A DNA stretch of 64,000 nucleotides from Hamiltosporidium tvaerminnensis (Eukaryota; Microsporidia; Dubosqiidae): positions 124,001 to 188,000 of the forward strand of contig CM061253.1 in NCBI GenBank assembly GCA_022605425.2, written 5' to 3'. The notes under the pieces were generated by a model that was not told where the DNA came from, did not search any database, and worked only from the letters and a program-made list of their open reading frames with translations. This document shows positions 1-13,398 of the stretch, one piece after another. Numbering within the stretch: the first letter of the stretch is position 1; every line of letters begins with the position of its first letter. The translations under genes were made by a program, and so were the position numbers.

Positions 1-330
1 TTATAATTGATATCAAGGATAATCTCGAATTTTTGTGAAAAGAGTCAGAAAAGTTACCTAGCTCCTTATTTCCACACTGATATTTCAATTATAGCAACCA
101 TAAATTTTTCTTTGTTCCATATAAAATGCTTGGCTGTTATACAGCGATTTAATTTTGTTTGATGCATTATTTTCGTTTGGCATGGCCTACGTGTTTCGAA
201 TTTTGTTTAATTTGCACTTCCGAGCTAATCTCTAAGCGCTATATGTATTTTTTAAGCATTGCAATCTTGAAAAGGTTACAAAAGCCTACTGTATATAGGT
301 TACATTTGAATATTTTTGAGTTTAGGTATC
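1..330. other. Intergenic, nothing recognised
   Basis: AT-rich sequence without a convincing gene. It ends where the target-site duplication of the SINE-like element begins. Confidence 0.5.
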
Positions 331-340
331 ATGGTTTTGG

Positions 341-575
341 TTCCCCGACATTCCGGGTACAGAATTGGTTTGGAGTATTCTTTGCCTGTTCTAAGAGGCG
401 ATAAAAAGGTCTGTACTTCTGGCTGTAGGTTGGGAATAGGGCTAACAATCTATCTTCTAAACCCGCCATGTTACGAAACCAAAATAAACGAACTCACCGG
501 AAAGAGAGCAGTGAGCGGCATTACTGAGTGATACCAAGACTCTTACGGGGATGTAGTGTCGAGAATGAATACTTT
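341..575 (+). mobile_element. SINE-like retroposon, copy A
   Basis: This is a GC-richer block of about 235 bp, homologous to 14651-14896 (same strand) and 28621-28847 (opposite strand). Shared landmarks are AGAATTGG near the start, a GAGTATTCT segment, a TTACGAAACC segment, a GGGCGG/GAGCGG-like stretch and a tail of GAAT units. The exact 10-mer ATGGTTTTGG lies at 331-340 and again at 576-585, as expected for a target-site duplication. No long ORF covers it and all three copies are similar in length, so a SINE is more likely than a truncated LINE. I could not identify a parent small RNA. Confidence 0.7.
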
Positions 576-585
576 ATGGTTTTGG

Positions 586-3500
586 ATTGACTGTTATAAA
601 AACCAGATAGATAGAAGAAAAAAATAGATACAAGTATCTTTTTACATATCTATTTTACATTATATGTAAAAATCACATTATTTAGATAATCGATATATCG
701 TTTTGCAGATACAGTATACTTCTGTATATTTTTCTTTTAATGGTATGGTTTATAGACGCGACCTAGGCTTGGGCTTTCAAATGGAAATCACTTCCTAAAT
801 TATTTACTAGTTGGGTGCAAAACGTCCCAAAAACTCCATTACATACATTCAGTCGTAGGCAAATTGGTTCATATTCAAAATGTTAAGGCGAAAAACGGCT
901 AATTATAGTGAATATTTCATGGACTGCAAAGTCGTTTTAGTTATTTTAAAGATGCATATATAGGTTGTGTGTATGCTAATTACATGAAATACTTACAATC
1001 TTGTTGTTTTGATCAGTAAAAATCCAATTATTTATACATACTAATCATACTTTGGGGATGTTTTAAAGTGAAATAGCTGATTTATTTTTCTTAAAAACAT
1101 ATTTATGACTTATGTTGTAGCATATCACTTTATGCCTGTCAAATGAAAGCTATAGTATTCTGGCCTAATTCAGGCCATTACTTAATTACTTAAAAATATC
1201 AAAATCGTGAAAAGTTTAAATATTAAGCTTACTTTAAGTCGGGTAAAACAAGAAAGATATTCTCGTATAAATTAAACTGTAACAAGAAAGATCATCTCCG
1301 AAGAAATCAAGTATTTTTTTTATTTTGCTCAAGCGATTTCTCTTATCTTTTTTGAGTACGATTGGATATCAAGGGTTTGAAAAACATGTACAAAAATTCT
1401 TTTTAGAATTTACGATCCTTAGCATTAAATGTTACTATAAATTTATTTATACAACTGAAATGAAAATTTATACAAAAATAGTTCGTAAAATAACAAGTAA
1501 ATTTTTACACTTATATTTTACTTGCAGCTTGTGGGTGATTGGTTAAAAGCTTTTTTACTTACTTAAAAAATATTATCACTACATGATCAAAGACCGAAAA
1601 ACGATTTTATATCGAATGTGTAATTTTATTCCGCATTATTTCTATGTGATAATATTTTTGATTGTATAGTAAAAAGAATGCTAAGTAGAGTGGGATAGGG
1701 AATTGAACCAAAATACATAAGACCCAATGGTATGACCTTACCAGAATATTGCAGAATAGTTTTTCAATCAAAATGAAAAGGTAATACAAAAAACCAATAA
1801 ACACGCGGATACGTAATGGCGTCGATATTATATAATGACTTTCTATGATTTTTTGGCGGACAAAATTAGCTAGCATTTAAAGTAAATATTAAAAATTATA
1901 CCTACAAATATTCTTTATATTTTATTTAAATTGGAGAACAATAGATAAAATTGTTTCACTACTATTTATCTTAAAATATAATTTATTAGGCAGTAAAAAG
2001 TATGTTTGCAAAAAAATAATTAATTAAAGTAGAAATACCAGTGAGATAAATAAGAGAAAAATATGCATATTTCAATATATGAAGTATTGCTCATTATGAA
2101 CCGCTACTAATTTCTGATGCATATAGAATTTCGTAAAACCAAGCGAAATTTGTTTTAGCATACAAATTTTAGTTTAATACTCTAGCATAGTTTCATAGAC
2201 GACTTTTCTTTTATTGAAGATTTTATATGCGAATTATCTTTTAAAATACCAACCTATGTATTTATTATTTTGCAAAAGTAACAGTTAAACTTAATTAATC
2301 AATATTTGAATGCTTAAAGTTAGATATGCCAGAAGGGCACGAATTTATTTGGAAGTATATAAAGATTCCTACAAACGGTCAGTTTGCCTTACAATGATTT
2401 AAATCATCGAAGCTGAAATTGATCGTAAAAATTTATTGGCATAAGTAAAATAGTAATTGGTTTGTGAATGCTGAAGAAAACAATGAAGGCTGATAATAAT
2501 GATTCTTTTAAGCTTAACGTGTCTTTTCATGAATATTATTTGCCTAACCAACCCTAAATAAGTCTTAGAAAAAGTATTCTATTTAAAAGAACACATGAAA
2601 AATAAAATATGAAATTTAGACGAAGTTTGCAGGTTTCACAATAAGTTCTTATATAGAAGTGTTAGATTCAAAGAAAACAAAAACCAAGTAATTTAATTAT
2701 CTCTAAAAATTACTTTATTCCGTATGACACATTTATTATAATAATTATTTAGATATTTTATCATAGAATGTATTGTAAAAGAAGCTTGGATATTATCGGA
2801 TATAAACATATTGAATAAGATCGGAAAATTTTGTAGGAAGGAATTCTCTAAAAAGGCACATAACTATAGGAATGATGTTTTCCGTTACCAAATTCGAGGA
2901 AATGGTACAATTTTACCTAAGATTAAATAATTAAATTTATTTTTTCATGGGTCTAATTTAAGAAAATAGTTTGGTTAAGATCATGTGACCCAAGAACCTA
3001 CGATTGTTGTGAAAATAAATTCAGAAAGGCGAATTATAGAACAAACTTTCTTTATCATTTAATTATGAATTATCTAAAACTAATAGACCAGAAACATGTT
3101 AATTATACTATAAATTTAGGTTTTGATCCAAGATGAGAAAGAATAATGGCTTAGTAAATATGTAAGTAATTCGTTTTTTTAATAAGATACAACTTAATTA
3201 TGCTTTTTTTTAGAATCGGTAATATATCATAAAATTTTTTCATGACTGAAAATTCTAAACTCATCGTTTTAATTTTTTTTATCAAATAGATCACAAAATT
3301 TTGCAAAACTCTTTATGAGATTTTAAAAGTTGTTTTTAAAAAAAGTAGGCTAGCTACTTTATTTACTGGGAGCTTAAACATTTGACCTTAATATTATGAC
3401 ACTTAAGGTTCGAGGGCGGACCGATCATCTGAAATTCGCACCGCTATAATTTAAAAGATGAAGGTATAAACAAAGTCTTTTAGATGAAATAAAGACAAAG

Positions 3501-6500
3501 GTTTTTTAAAAATACCTAAACGAGCCGGTAGAGCCTTTACATGGATTAAAACGAAAGTATTTAAAATTATTTCTCCATAATGAACATCAAATAATCTTTG
3601 TATTAAATAAGTATGTCAGAATGTCTATGAATTCACTGAGTCTAGTTAGTTGATAAATCTCAAAAAAACAAAGTTTTTTGATTGAATTTCAGAAAAATAT
3701 TTAGGCAAAAATACAAGGATAGAAAATCGAAATATATAAGGTCTGCTATATGAGTAGCAATAGCTTGTTCGTTACTTCTGCGGGAAAGCCCTCGAACTCT
3801 ATATTTAATCTATGTATGGGTACATTGAGCCGATATCTTAAGAAAATACACGAAGCTACAATATGTGTGAATTGGTCCGCATATTTATTGGAACCCATAT
3901 TTTTATGCTAACATGCTCTTTTCAGTTAAGTTGCAATTGATTTTATCTTTTAAAAGATAGTTTAAGGAACTCCAAAGTGTTGTGTAGTTTCAATTCAAAA
4001 AATAGTCGCCACAAATAGCACATTTTGCAAATGTTCTGGCCGTTTTTAAAAACAGTTAGTTCTACAAACAACTTTATAAAAAGAGAAGGTTGCACTCCGA
4101 GATTTTTACTTTGAAGGGATATAAATGAAACAAATGTAAAGAATTTAAAGACGATATGACCAGCAACTAAATGCAAAAATTTATTTTGAACGGTTATCCA
4201 CATATGATGTGTAAATTAGATTATCTAGGAGTAATTCAACTTAATTAGTCGTCGATACACAGAATAGGTAATATAGTACCATAATGGTGACAAAATAAGC
4301 TATATAAGACAAAAACCCAAAACAAGCATATATCATTAATACCCGAACCGAAAAGATGCTTTTAATGGGAGATTGACAATGCCATTATATCTGTTTCCAG
4401 TCGCAGGCTATCGGAAAGGTAGTGGTACTTTAAGCAGTGAACAAGAAATTAGAAAGTGGATACCAGTGACAACACTGTTATTACACATTTTAAAGGCATA
4501 TGTTTTTAAAAATAAAAGATAACCGGTGGTAACACTCAAAACCGTAGGAAAAGAAAATTATAAATGCTCTAGGTAATAAGCATGAGCGCATTAAGGTCAC
4601 AAAAAATGATTTCTTAAAGAAAACAACAAGCCTGCGAAAGGCATAAGCTTTGTTTTATCATGGTTACAAATGAAATTATGAGAACTGAAATTTATTTTAA
4701 CCCGTAAATACAGGAAACATATTAAATTATACAAAGGACTCAAAAATTCTGATAAATAATCATTTACACGCTATTATGAGTAGTTGAGTATTTCATACAA
4801 TTCTCATAAATAATTACAATTTAAACATAGAAAATATATCGTGATGAGCATTTCAAAAAAATGTTAAAATTAGATCGTAAAATAAAAGTTGTTACCAGAA
4901 ACAAATCCAATTTCGAACCGAGAATAATAGACTGGATATATTGATTCAGAATAGTAGAAAACAATTATAAGACACTACTTGGGTTTTAAATTACTTTAAA
5001 TCATTCTTTTGGTATTCTCAAGGTTTTAAATTTCAGCAAGGGTTCTTCTTGGCTAATTATAGTAGTCTTGTTATAATTTTAGGGGGTATTTACCCCTTGG
5101 GAGATAAGTTGGAACGATATTGTTTGAAAGATCATAATATTTATCATATGCGCTTATATTAACATAAGAATAAAGGCATATATACAATCTATAGTACTTT
5201 TCTAAATTCTATAGACTATTTTTTTTAACCAAGAACCTAAAGAAAAATAAAGTGGATAGAAGCTGACAAAAAGGCATCATTTTTTATTAAAAAAACCATG
5301 AAAACCAACTAACTTAGGTCTCTTTTGGCAACAATAATTACGGTGGAAGAGGATGTAAACTACTAAAGATAAAAAAAATCGAAATTTTACTATTTTTGAG
5401 AGAAATGTCACAAAAATCATGTAAAAATCTCAGACTCAATTCAAATATGTGAGAGTGTAATAAAGCTTCAAAATTTGTTGATTTAATCTAATAAAATACA
5501 ATAGAACACAACTTACCCAACAAAAAAATAACTTTTAACGCCGTATCTCTTCTTGCCGACAAAGATAAATTTGAAAATAAAATCAAAATTCAAAAATTTT
5601 AATATTACTTGTTATTTCCCTTTCGTTCAAATAATTTAAAAAGATTTTACATGCTATTCATGAATATAGAAAAAAAATATACTCAAAATGAACGAAAAAA
5701 ATATATTCGGAATTTATAAACATATTTTTTTTGCAAAAGAAATTAAAAGCTACAAAAATCTGCAATTTAAAATAATCTTTTTGCTCCATAGCCATATTTT
5801 ATAACCTTTGATCAATTTTATGTGTATCTAGGCGTTTTAAACACATGTTTTTTGTATTATAGATCCAATTTATGTCTTAAAATACATTTAATTTGAAATT
5901 CAGTGAATATTTAGTACGATACATAGAAATATTGGATAAAATATTTTGATTTCTAGCAGAAAAGTAGAATATATCTTACGTTCACAATTACCATTTGGGA
6001 TCTATAATAACGGCCAATTACTTCAATAAAGCCTAGGTGAATATTAAAAAATGTAATTAAGCGGGAGACATGACATTGACTGCGAAGCATGAATAGTCCC
6101 AAATTTGAAATCTTATTTATGAAAATTCACCTATTATGTACTTTAATGAGCCCAAATAATTAGATTTTCGTTCAAGAGAGTATTAATATCAATTAGAATC
6201 AACTCTTTATTATATTATTTTAGAAAATAACTATAATATAAAAAAAAAAGAACTCAAAAATAATTTTGGCTAGCAAAAACTCTATAAAGAAAAAGCTTTA
6301 CAATCGTAAACATCTTGAAGTGCGAGTCATACAATAGACAGTCCGATAATGATTGTGAATTAGTCGTTGAGAATTGTGGTAGACACACCTTGCCGAATTT
6401 ATGTATATTTATCAAGCGTGAAAATATATCGTGGCATCGTAAATTTAATTGAAAATAGAAAAAACATAATTTTCTCAAATCTATTAAAATGTCTTGATTA

Positions 6501-7417
6501 TTCAAATCGACCATAAAATATACAAAAAGCGTAAAACATTCTTAGAGAAACCTTGAATAGAAATAATAGAAAAAAAATATTCAAATTGATTTATCATTAA
6601 GGTATAATATTGTGATTAAAGATATTTTATTCATACCTAGCGTCTAAAAAATGTTTTTACTGTATTTTTAATTATCAAGAAAAGTTTATATGAATTGCAA
6701 CTTAAACAAACAAAATTAAAATACATCTATTCGATTTAAGAGAGAATAAATAATATAATCTACCATTTTATAAACTATAACTATCTGAAATATACCATAA
6801 TATGCAGGAAATATGACTTTAAATAGAAGACATATGACACAAACATTTTAATAGGAAATCATAAATGCATAATAATTGTAAGAAAAACTAGAAAAACGTA
6901 GAAAATAACCGAATAAAACCTCGGATTCAAAACATTAATCTACAATTTTCACATTCAAATATCATTCTTTTAAAGACTGAAAATGATAAAAAATATCTAC
7001 CATGTTTATGATAGATATTTATAATTCGAATTTAAGTTTCAAGCTATGCAATATATTTTGAAGGAAAAATGGATTTCAAAACATTTTTTGGGTCAAAAGA
7101 CCAAATCTTTGAAGAAAAATTTAATAAATAATTCAAGAGCTAAACATTTTTAAGATATTACATTTTATATATAATGTTTGGTACTATTTTTTAAAATATC
7201 AATAAATATCAAACCTACAAACTTTTTTGTGCCATAACATAAATATATTCTCTAATACAGCCTGTATAACTATTTGCACTAAAAAAACATTTGCTAAAAT
7301 AAAAAAAAATCCAAAAACCGATCAAAATAATCTATATTATTACATCTTTTCATATATTTGTAAAATATAAATATAACAACCCAATAATAAAGCAAGAAAA
7401 GTGTGATTAAAACATTT
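586..7417. other. 6.8 kb decayed AT-rich DNA
   Basis: No gene is recognisable on either strand. The open frames are short, mostly hydrophobic translations of AT-rich DNA with no recognisable motif. A GGTTCGAGG stretch near 3408 resembles a tRNA B box, but no cloverleaf can be drawn around it. Confidence 0.5.
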
Positions 7418-7753
7418 TTAAACACTGAAGTGGCGGATAAAAGCATTAAAAGGGTATTCTGAAGGAAAGCATGAACATATATTTAAATTCCAGGTTAAAA
7501 TACGAACTATTATGTCGATTCCATGTTGAAATTCTAGATTGAAATTACATAGGTTGCTATCTATATTACAGTTTTGGTTATGAGATCTTTGCATTAACGC
7601 CTGTTGGTTGTGAGAAGAAGTATTAGAAGATACGCCGTTGTTTGTAAAAATATATTGAGCGAAGATGTATCGATCTGTTGTTTGATTTCTGATTGATTCC
7701 ATTCTATAGCTTTCATTCGACCTTGGAACATTTAAGATCGTATTTTTATTCAT
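7418..7753 (-). CDS. Hypothetical Asn/Gln/Ser-rich protein
   Basis: A 111-codon frame from an ATG at 7753. The middle of the product is rich in Asn, Gln and Ser (residues about 40-70) and the C-terminal part contains Cys, Trp and Pro. This is less AT-driven than the surrounding translations, so it could be a small gene or an N-terminal remnant of a longer one. No domain is recognised and no neighbour supports it. A chance ORF is a real possibility. Confidence 0.25.
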   Translation of the reverse strand: MNKNTILNVPRSNESYRMESIRNQTTDRYIFAQYIFTNNGVSSNTSSHNQQALMQRSHNQNCNIDSNLCNFNLEFQHGIDIIVRILTWNLNICSCFPSEYPFNAFIRHFSV

Positions 7754-8268
7754 AATCAAAAGCTTTTTTAAATTATATAAGTTAAGCCCAAAAAGTTTAA
7801 CTTTAATCTACTTGATAAGAATTAATATTTTTTATGATTGCAATATAATTTAGAATTTAAAAAGCGATCTATTTTTTAAAAATTATTGCTGAATGGTTTG
7901 TAATTATTAATTCAAAAAAGATTTTAACTTCATTTATAATTATAAATTTTACTAGAAAAAATCAACAATATATACACATTATTTGTTATATTTTTTTGAT
8001 GAAAAAATATTTTCTGTTAAACTTAATTAAATTAATTTTCGATTGATCCTTAAATTATACAATAAAAATTCTAGTTTTCGATTTCACGATGCTCATAATC
8101 AAATAGTTTTTTATTATAAAAATGTAATTTTTATAAAATCGACAAAAATTTCTTTTAAATTTTTTTGAAACAATATTTATCATAATTCTATTATTCTTTA
8201 GAACAATTATTAAATTAAAATTATTTTGAATGCAGTCTTCAATTTTATTGTGTCTTTTTTCGATTTAG

Positions 8269-8613
8269 AGAACCTCTTTTTTTTTCGAAACGTTGTCTTC
8301 TTCAATCCCTGGTTCAATTTTCTCATTTATACTTTGTTTATTGTTGTTGCGTTCGAAAAATAGATGGTATAACTCATTTTCTTTATTTTTTAGTATTTTC
8401 CTTCTATTTGCTCATATTATAGAAGTTTATGGCTTTAATGCCACACGCCGTTTTTTTAAATTTAAAGAGAGGTTATGTTCTAACTATAATAAAAAAAATT
8501 ACGCAAATGAGTTAGCTTGGTCTATCACAAGAAAAATTACTCTCTTTATTAGCATAATTGACAAACGTAAGCTTTGGATCTTGATTAGTCACGGCTTTTG
8601 TGATCCATATTAA
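8269..8613 (+). CDS. Open frame with signal-like hydrophobic segments
   Basis: A stop-free stretch without an ATG near its beginning. It encodes two hydrophobic segments rich in Phe, Leu and Ile, followed by a basic region. The second segment (around 8362-8430) loosely resembles the N-terminal signal of the LRR-family pseudogene that starts at 8766, sharing an NSFSL stretch. It may be the decayed 5' end of another family member. Low confidence. Confidence 0.2.
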   Translation, partial: RTSFFFETLSSSIPGSIFSFILCLLLLRSKNRWYNSFSLFFSIFLLFAHIIEVYGFNATRRFFKFKERLCSNYNKKNYANELAWSITRKITLFISIIDKRKLWILISHGFCDPY

Positions 8614-8765
8614 ATTATTTTTTAATTTAACATACCTTTTATAACATATAGTGTTTCCTTCCGCCATATTTAATTAATATTATTAATTAATAAATAAAAA
8701 CTGATATATCTTTTCAGTAATTAACTTATTAATTACATGCACCCATATACATTCAAACATAAAAA

Positions 8766-11274
8766 ATGTCTTACTGCAATTCCTTTTCCCTTATATTTTA
8801 TCTTTTTACTACATGTGTGCTGATAGCTTCTCTTACAAGCGTATCATTATATATTATAAACGAAGAGAACAGTATTTCAAATCTAATAGAAAGCGCTCAT
8901 ACTATTGAAAATATGTTTATTAATGAAAATATAGAATATTTCAATAAGAATAATAAAATTACATTGTTTCAAAACAACATATTATCTCATGAACGTAAGT
9001 TTGGAACAACAAAATATTATAATCCAGATATTATAGCACTGCCATACACGAAAAATATGCTACTCAATTCTACACTTTTAAAATCCTTATTTGATAGAGA
9101 AAAAACAACTTTTAGAGTGTTTATAAAAAATATTTCAAGCTCAAATTTTCTTCTTTTTCTTGAATTGGTAAAGAAATCGAATATTCTTACTAATCAAATA
9201 ACGATTAAGCTTTTCTGGAAATCTTAAGAATTATTACTATATTAGATATTAAAAAATCTAAGCAGAGAGATCTATTTATTAAAGAATTTCTAAGAAGTCT
9301 TGTATATGGTCTGAATACATTGTCTTTTGGTTTTGATTTCAATGAAAGTTATTATAATTATCTTATCCATGATACAAAGCGATCATTATCGAGAGATTTA
9401 TTTGTATTTTTCATGGAATCAGTTTATTTTAAAGAAAACAGGACCAAGCACTATCTTGTTTTAAAAGAAAATAAGATAACATGTTTCAAAATTGAACGTT
9501 CTGTTTTTTATCAGGAAAAAAACAAAGTGCTTCAAAGAAATAAAATTTGTTTACGATTAAATGATTTTAACGCAAAAAAATTATCGAAGTTGATGACCTC
9601 ATATCTTCTACGTAATATTTGGGTTTTTTTACTTAAAATTACACGAATAGATTTTATTTACTTTGCATTTGCATTAGAAGAAACACTTAAAAGTATTTTT
9701 GAAATTTTTTCTGGTGCAAAGCTTCCTTCGGAAATATTTTATATTCATTCAATAAAAAATGCGACAAAACTACTTTTAAAAATGAAAATCATATATTTTT
9801 AAAAAACTTAAAAGTTTTGAAGTTTTTATTTGATTTCACCTTGGTGGAATTAAAAGAGATATTGGTGTCTTACAAAAACATGGTAAAAATTTCAATAAAA
9901 ACACGTAAGATCGATTTTAATACTTTGCGATTTTTAATAGATTTCTGTTCTGAGAATTTAAATACATTATAAACTTGTTTCATCAGACTATATTTATGAT
10001 AATAGTGATCCGGGTATATTGAAATGTATGCCAAATAACATTTTGTGTTTTCCTATGTATTGCAAAATTGATGGATATTTAATAGGCAATCCTCTAAACC
10101 AAACTCTATTTATAAGTGCTAATAATAGGTATTTATACGGAGAATTTCTTAGATATTGTTACGATATATTCCGTTTTTTATGTATGAATAGTAAAAAAAT
10201 TAAGATTTATATGCTCGAGTCATTATATCCACAAAAACTTGATAGCCAAGTTTATGTTGCTTTAAGATATTGTAAAATTTTAAAGCATATATATTTTGAA
10301 AATATAATAGTATCTAATGAGTTACTGATATATATTTTATAAACAACTTCATTATTTTCCATCAAAATAAAGAATTTCGAGTGTTCTTACAACGAAAAAT
10401 TATTTGATAGAATTTATACTTTAAATTTCAATCTAGAGGCTTTAATTCTTTCTAATTCTAAAGTTTGTATCAAATCGAGACTTTTAAGTTATTTGTCAAA
10501 GTTAAAATGTGTTTCTAAATATAAAATTGAAAAGACACATTTTAATTATAAAAAATTGGCTTCGAGAAAGCCGTATTACAACCTTCTTGATTTTTTTAGT
10601 AAAAATATGACCGAAAAGATATTTTTAAAACATTTGAATTTAGAATCATCGTATATGAATGATCAAATGCAAAACTTTCTTTATTTTTTTCTGACATTTA
10701 TGATTTTTCAAGACTTAACTCGATATTTTTAATTTTCTATCGATTTACAGAAATCGATTATACATTTTTCCCAAAAATGAACAAACTAAAAGTTGTTGAT
10801 ATAAATTTTTACGGCTTAACAGAAAGAATAGCTTTTAAAAAAGTTTTCGAGAATTCTAATTTATTCGATACAGTAATTTCTTTAACGATACATCTTACTA
10901 AAATTACGCCTGAGGACATCGATCTTTTGGGATCTTAAAAAAATTTATTAAGTTTTTCTATTGCTTTAGATACAATTGATTATAAAATTGTTCAAAACAT
11001 TCGTAGAAAAAACTTTAAGAATACGGAATTCGTCTTAATGAAACCAATTCGAAGTGAAAGATCAAATGAAGTTAATGCATACCTAGATTCCGAATTTATA
11101 TATAATTTCCCTTAAATAAATAATTTCTTATGCTTTAAATATTTCTAGTATATTTTAAATTTAAACAAGATGAATATCGGTATCTATTTTTGGCTTAAAT
11201 ACCATGTTTTTATTTCTGAAAATTTAACATCAATTGAAATCGAACAAATATTTATTAATCATAATGAACTTTAA
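8766..11274 (+). pseudogene. BTB-like/LRR family member, decayed pseudogene
   Basis: The first open part (8766-9227, 153 codons, ATG) has a hydrophobic signal-like N-terminus and then an INEENSISNL stretch that matches NEENRISNL in the intact paralogue at 62151. Collinear similarity continues through successive frames: a frameshift near 9215-9230 moves to the frame of 9230-9802, another near 9800 leads to a segment ending at a TAA at 9970-9972, then 10019-10342, 10395-10732 and about 10776-11115, with an internal TAA at 10936. A last matching-looking piece ends at 11274. Diagnostic pairs against the paralogue are FLLKITRIDFIYF versus FLLKISNLDILYV and YFENIIVSNELLIYIL versus FFLENIIISDELLLYVL. 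At least five disabling lesions are visible, so no functional product is expected. The intact relatives combine a region resembling a BTB/POZ fold with leucine-rich sequence. Confidence 0.8.
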
Positions 11275-12469
11275 TTTTAATTATAGTTTCAAAATAAAGA
11301 AAAATTTAAACTGTTTAAATTTTGACAAAAACAATGTGTGAATGTTTTTTTTACAAAAAATAGAAATATAAAAAATATGTTTTTATATAACAGGTTTTAT
11401 ATTAGAAATTTCGATGCTTTTCTGGCATTTTATGAGACAAAATATGGAAAACAATTCCATTTAAAAGTTACTATTCTTAGTCTCTCATTTCTAATTTTAG
11501 AATAAAATTAATGTTATATCGATATTTGTCTTTAAATTTTTCTATCGAATATTTTAGGATATTTTGAAGGTGCTGAATTTACTGTTATGTTATAAATTAG
11601 AATAATTTAAATAAACGAAAATAAAACGATTCTTAAAGCTATAAAATCATAATTTTTTTTGAAGATAATCTTTCGCCCTAAAAAAATAAGGCAAATGTAT
11701 AATTCGAAATAATAAAACCTGACCAAAAATGCCAAAGATTTTTGTTTTTTTATTTATAATATGATCAATCGAAAAACCTTTATCGAATAGCATAGTTAGC
11801 GCTTTTATTTGTTTAAAGCAGTGAAACTTTACTCAATTCAAATGGCCTGTATATAGGCTTATTAATTTGAATGACACATAAAGGTTCTAAAAGCTTAATT
11901 TTTTTGTAATATTGGCTAGCACGAATTTTTATGGCTTTTCTTAGAATTATTTCCCGAGTTATGACATAAATACACAAGAGAAAATCGCATTGAAAATTTT
12001 AGCGATAGAATATGAGAATTGCAGTTAAAGAAAATTTAAAATTTCGTATTTCAAAACCTGCGAGTAAAAAATTAATTAAAAATCATGTAAATTTAAAATT
12101 TATTACTTAGAAACGACTACCTGATCACTTTTTCATTTGAAATTCAGAAATTATGTAAAATAAAAAAATATGAAGAGGTTAAAAAACGTTCTCCCAAAAA
12201 AAGTAATTTATATTTCAAGAAATGCATTTTTTTTTTATGCAGTAAATAGCTCAAAAAAATTCTAACAGTTATGATTAAATAAAATTATTCATCTACAGAA
12301 CTTCGATATTTAAAATGTTTAGATTGTTATAAAAATAGTATATTTTTAACAAATAGTTAAGGTCATTTTAGAAAATATTTCTTATATAGAACAAAAATAT
12401 TGAACTTACAGAAGTATAATCAAAAGAAATTGAACCCATCGATTTAATATTTAGTATGGTATCAAAGAG
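11275..12469. other. Intergenic, nothing recognised
   Basis: AT-rich sequence between the LRR-family pseudogene and the Tc1 relic. No ORF or repeat could be supported. Confidence 0.5.
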
Positions 12470-12960
12470 CAAATAGAACGGCAAAAACCCGTTGTTTCAT
12501 CGCGATAAAAAGTGTCTGCACTGCTACAATAACACATCCTTCTAAATTTCGATTGGATTTTACTTGGCTTCATTCATATATTTAGAAGTAAATAAGGCAT
12601 TTTTTTTTCATATAATTCCAAAAATGTTCTTTGGATTAAAATTTAGAGACCGGGAAGACCAAGGAAGTATTATGATTTCCTTTATTTCAAAATATCATTG
12701 ACACCTTTAATGTTTACTTATGATGATTATCTTTCGTAAGAATACAATCGTAAATTATATTTCTAGCAGACGATTCTGAATGCTCGAAAGAATACTCAAA
12801 TATTTAAACTGGTCTATAATGAGATCAATAAATACCGAATTCCCAACGCCGGTTTTTTACATGCATCTTAAGACCATAATATTTTTACCTTCAGAATTAC
12901 TTCTGGTGTCAAATATTATGGAATTGAGTGTTCACCTTGCTCCTATGAAAAATAAACATT
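12470..12960 (-). pseudogene. Tc1/mariner transposase relic
   Basis: Read on the minus strand across shifting frames, this segment keeps the order of landmarks of a Tc1-type DDE transposase. Near 12888 it reads KNIMVLRCM, a stop, then KTGVGNSVFID, matching the family's VMVWGC..GVG.L.FI block. Near 12731 comes DNHHK, corresponding to the second catalytic Asp block DN..H. Near 12668 come LPWSSRSLNFNPKNIFG in one frame and SKEHFWNYMKK in another, matching LPWP.RSPDLNPIE..W..KK with the third acidic residue. There are many stops and frameshifts and no intact ends were found, so this is an old dead copy. Confidence 0.6.
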
Positions 12961-13143
12961 AGCATCTTAATTAAAGGATCTGAGCTTGCATTAATCACGA
13001 AATATTACACTTAAAACGTTCAGGCGAAGTATATAAATTCATACTTAAATTTCAAATCTAGAAACTATATTTTTTGGTTAAAAAAGTTATCGAGCAGCGG
13101 GACAGTCATATCTACTAACATTTCTTGGATAATCTATTATAGT

Positions 13144-13398
13144 CTAGAAAGTACAATTTGCATTACATAATAATGCATCTAGCTTCTTGGTAATTTCTGG
13201 TTGGCTAAATACAGAATTTTCTTTTCTAAAATTTAAAATTACATTGAATATTCTAATATATATAGGGAGGCCGTCAAGATTCATGTTTTCAATTTGTATC
13301 TCCTCATTTATATATTTCTGTAATGTTTCATGAGTCGTAGACCTAGAAAAAATAGCAGTTAGGATTGTTTTCTTATTATATATCTTTAAATATGACAT
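13144..13398 (-). CDS. Possible gene fragment, unassigned
   Basis: An 84-codon frame from an ATG at 13398. The frame stays open about 25 codons further upstream without another ATG, and the added part (SAGEKDASL just before the Met) has mixed, protein-like composition. The product is mostly polar and looks alpha-helical. No family is recognised. The missing start and the decayed surroundings suggest the remnant of a longer gene. Confidence 0.25.
   Translation of the reverse strand: MSYLKIYNKKTILTAIFSRSTTHETLQKYINEEIQIENMNLDGLPIYIRIFNVILNFRKENSVFSQPEITKKLDALLCNANCTF

Noticed and set aside
1607-1876. 89-codon hydrophobic minus frame
   Set aside because: Composition (Ile, Leu, Phe, Tyr) is what random AT-rich DNA gives; no motif or paralogue.
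3400-3440. B-box-like GGTTCGAGG suggesting a tRNA gene
   Set aside because: No T-arm or acceptor stem can be paired around it and no A box lies at the right distance.
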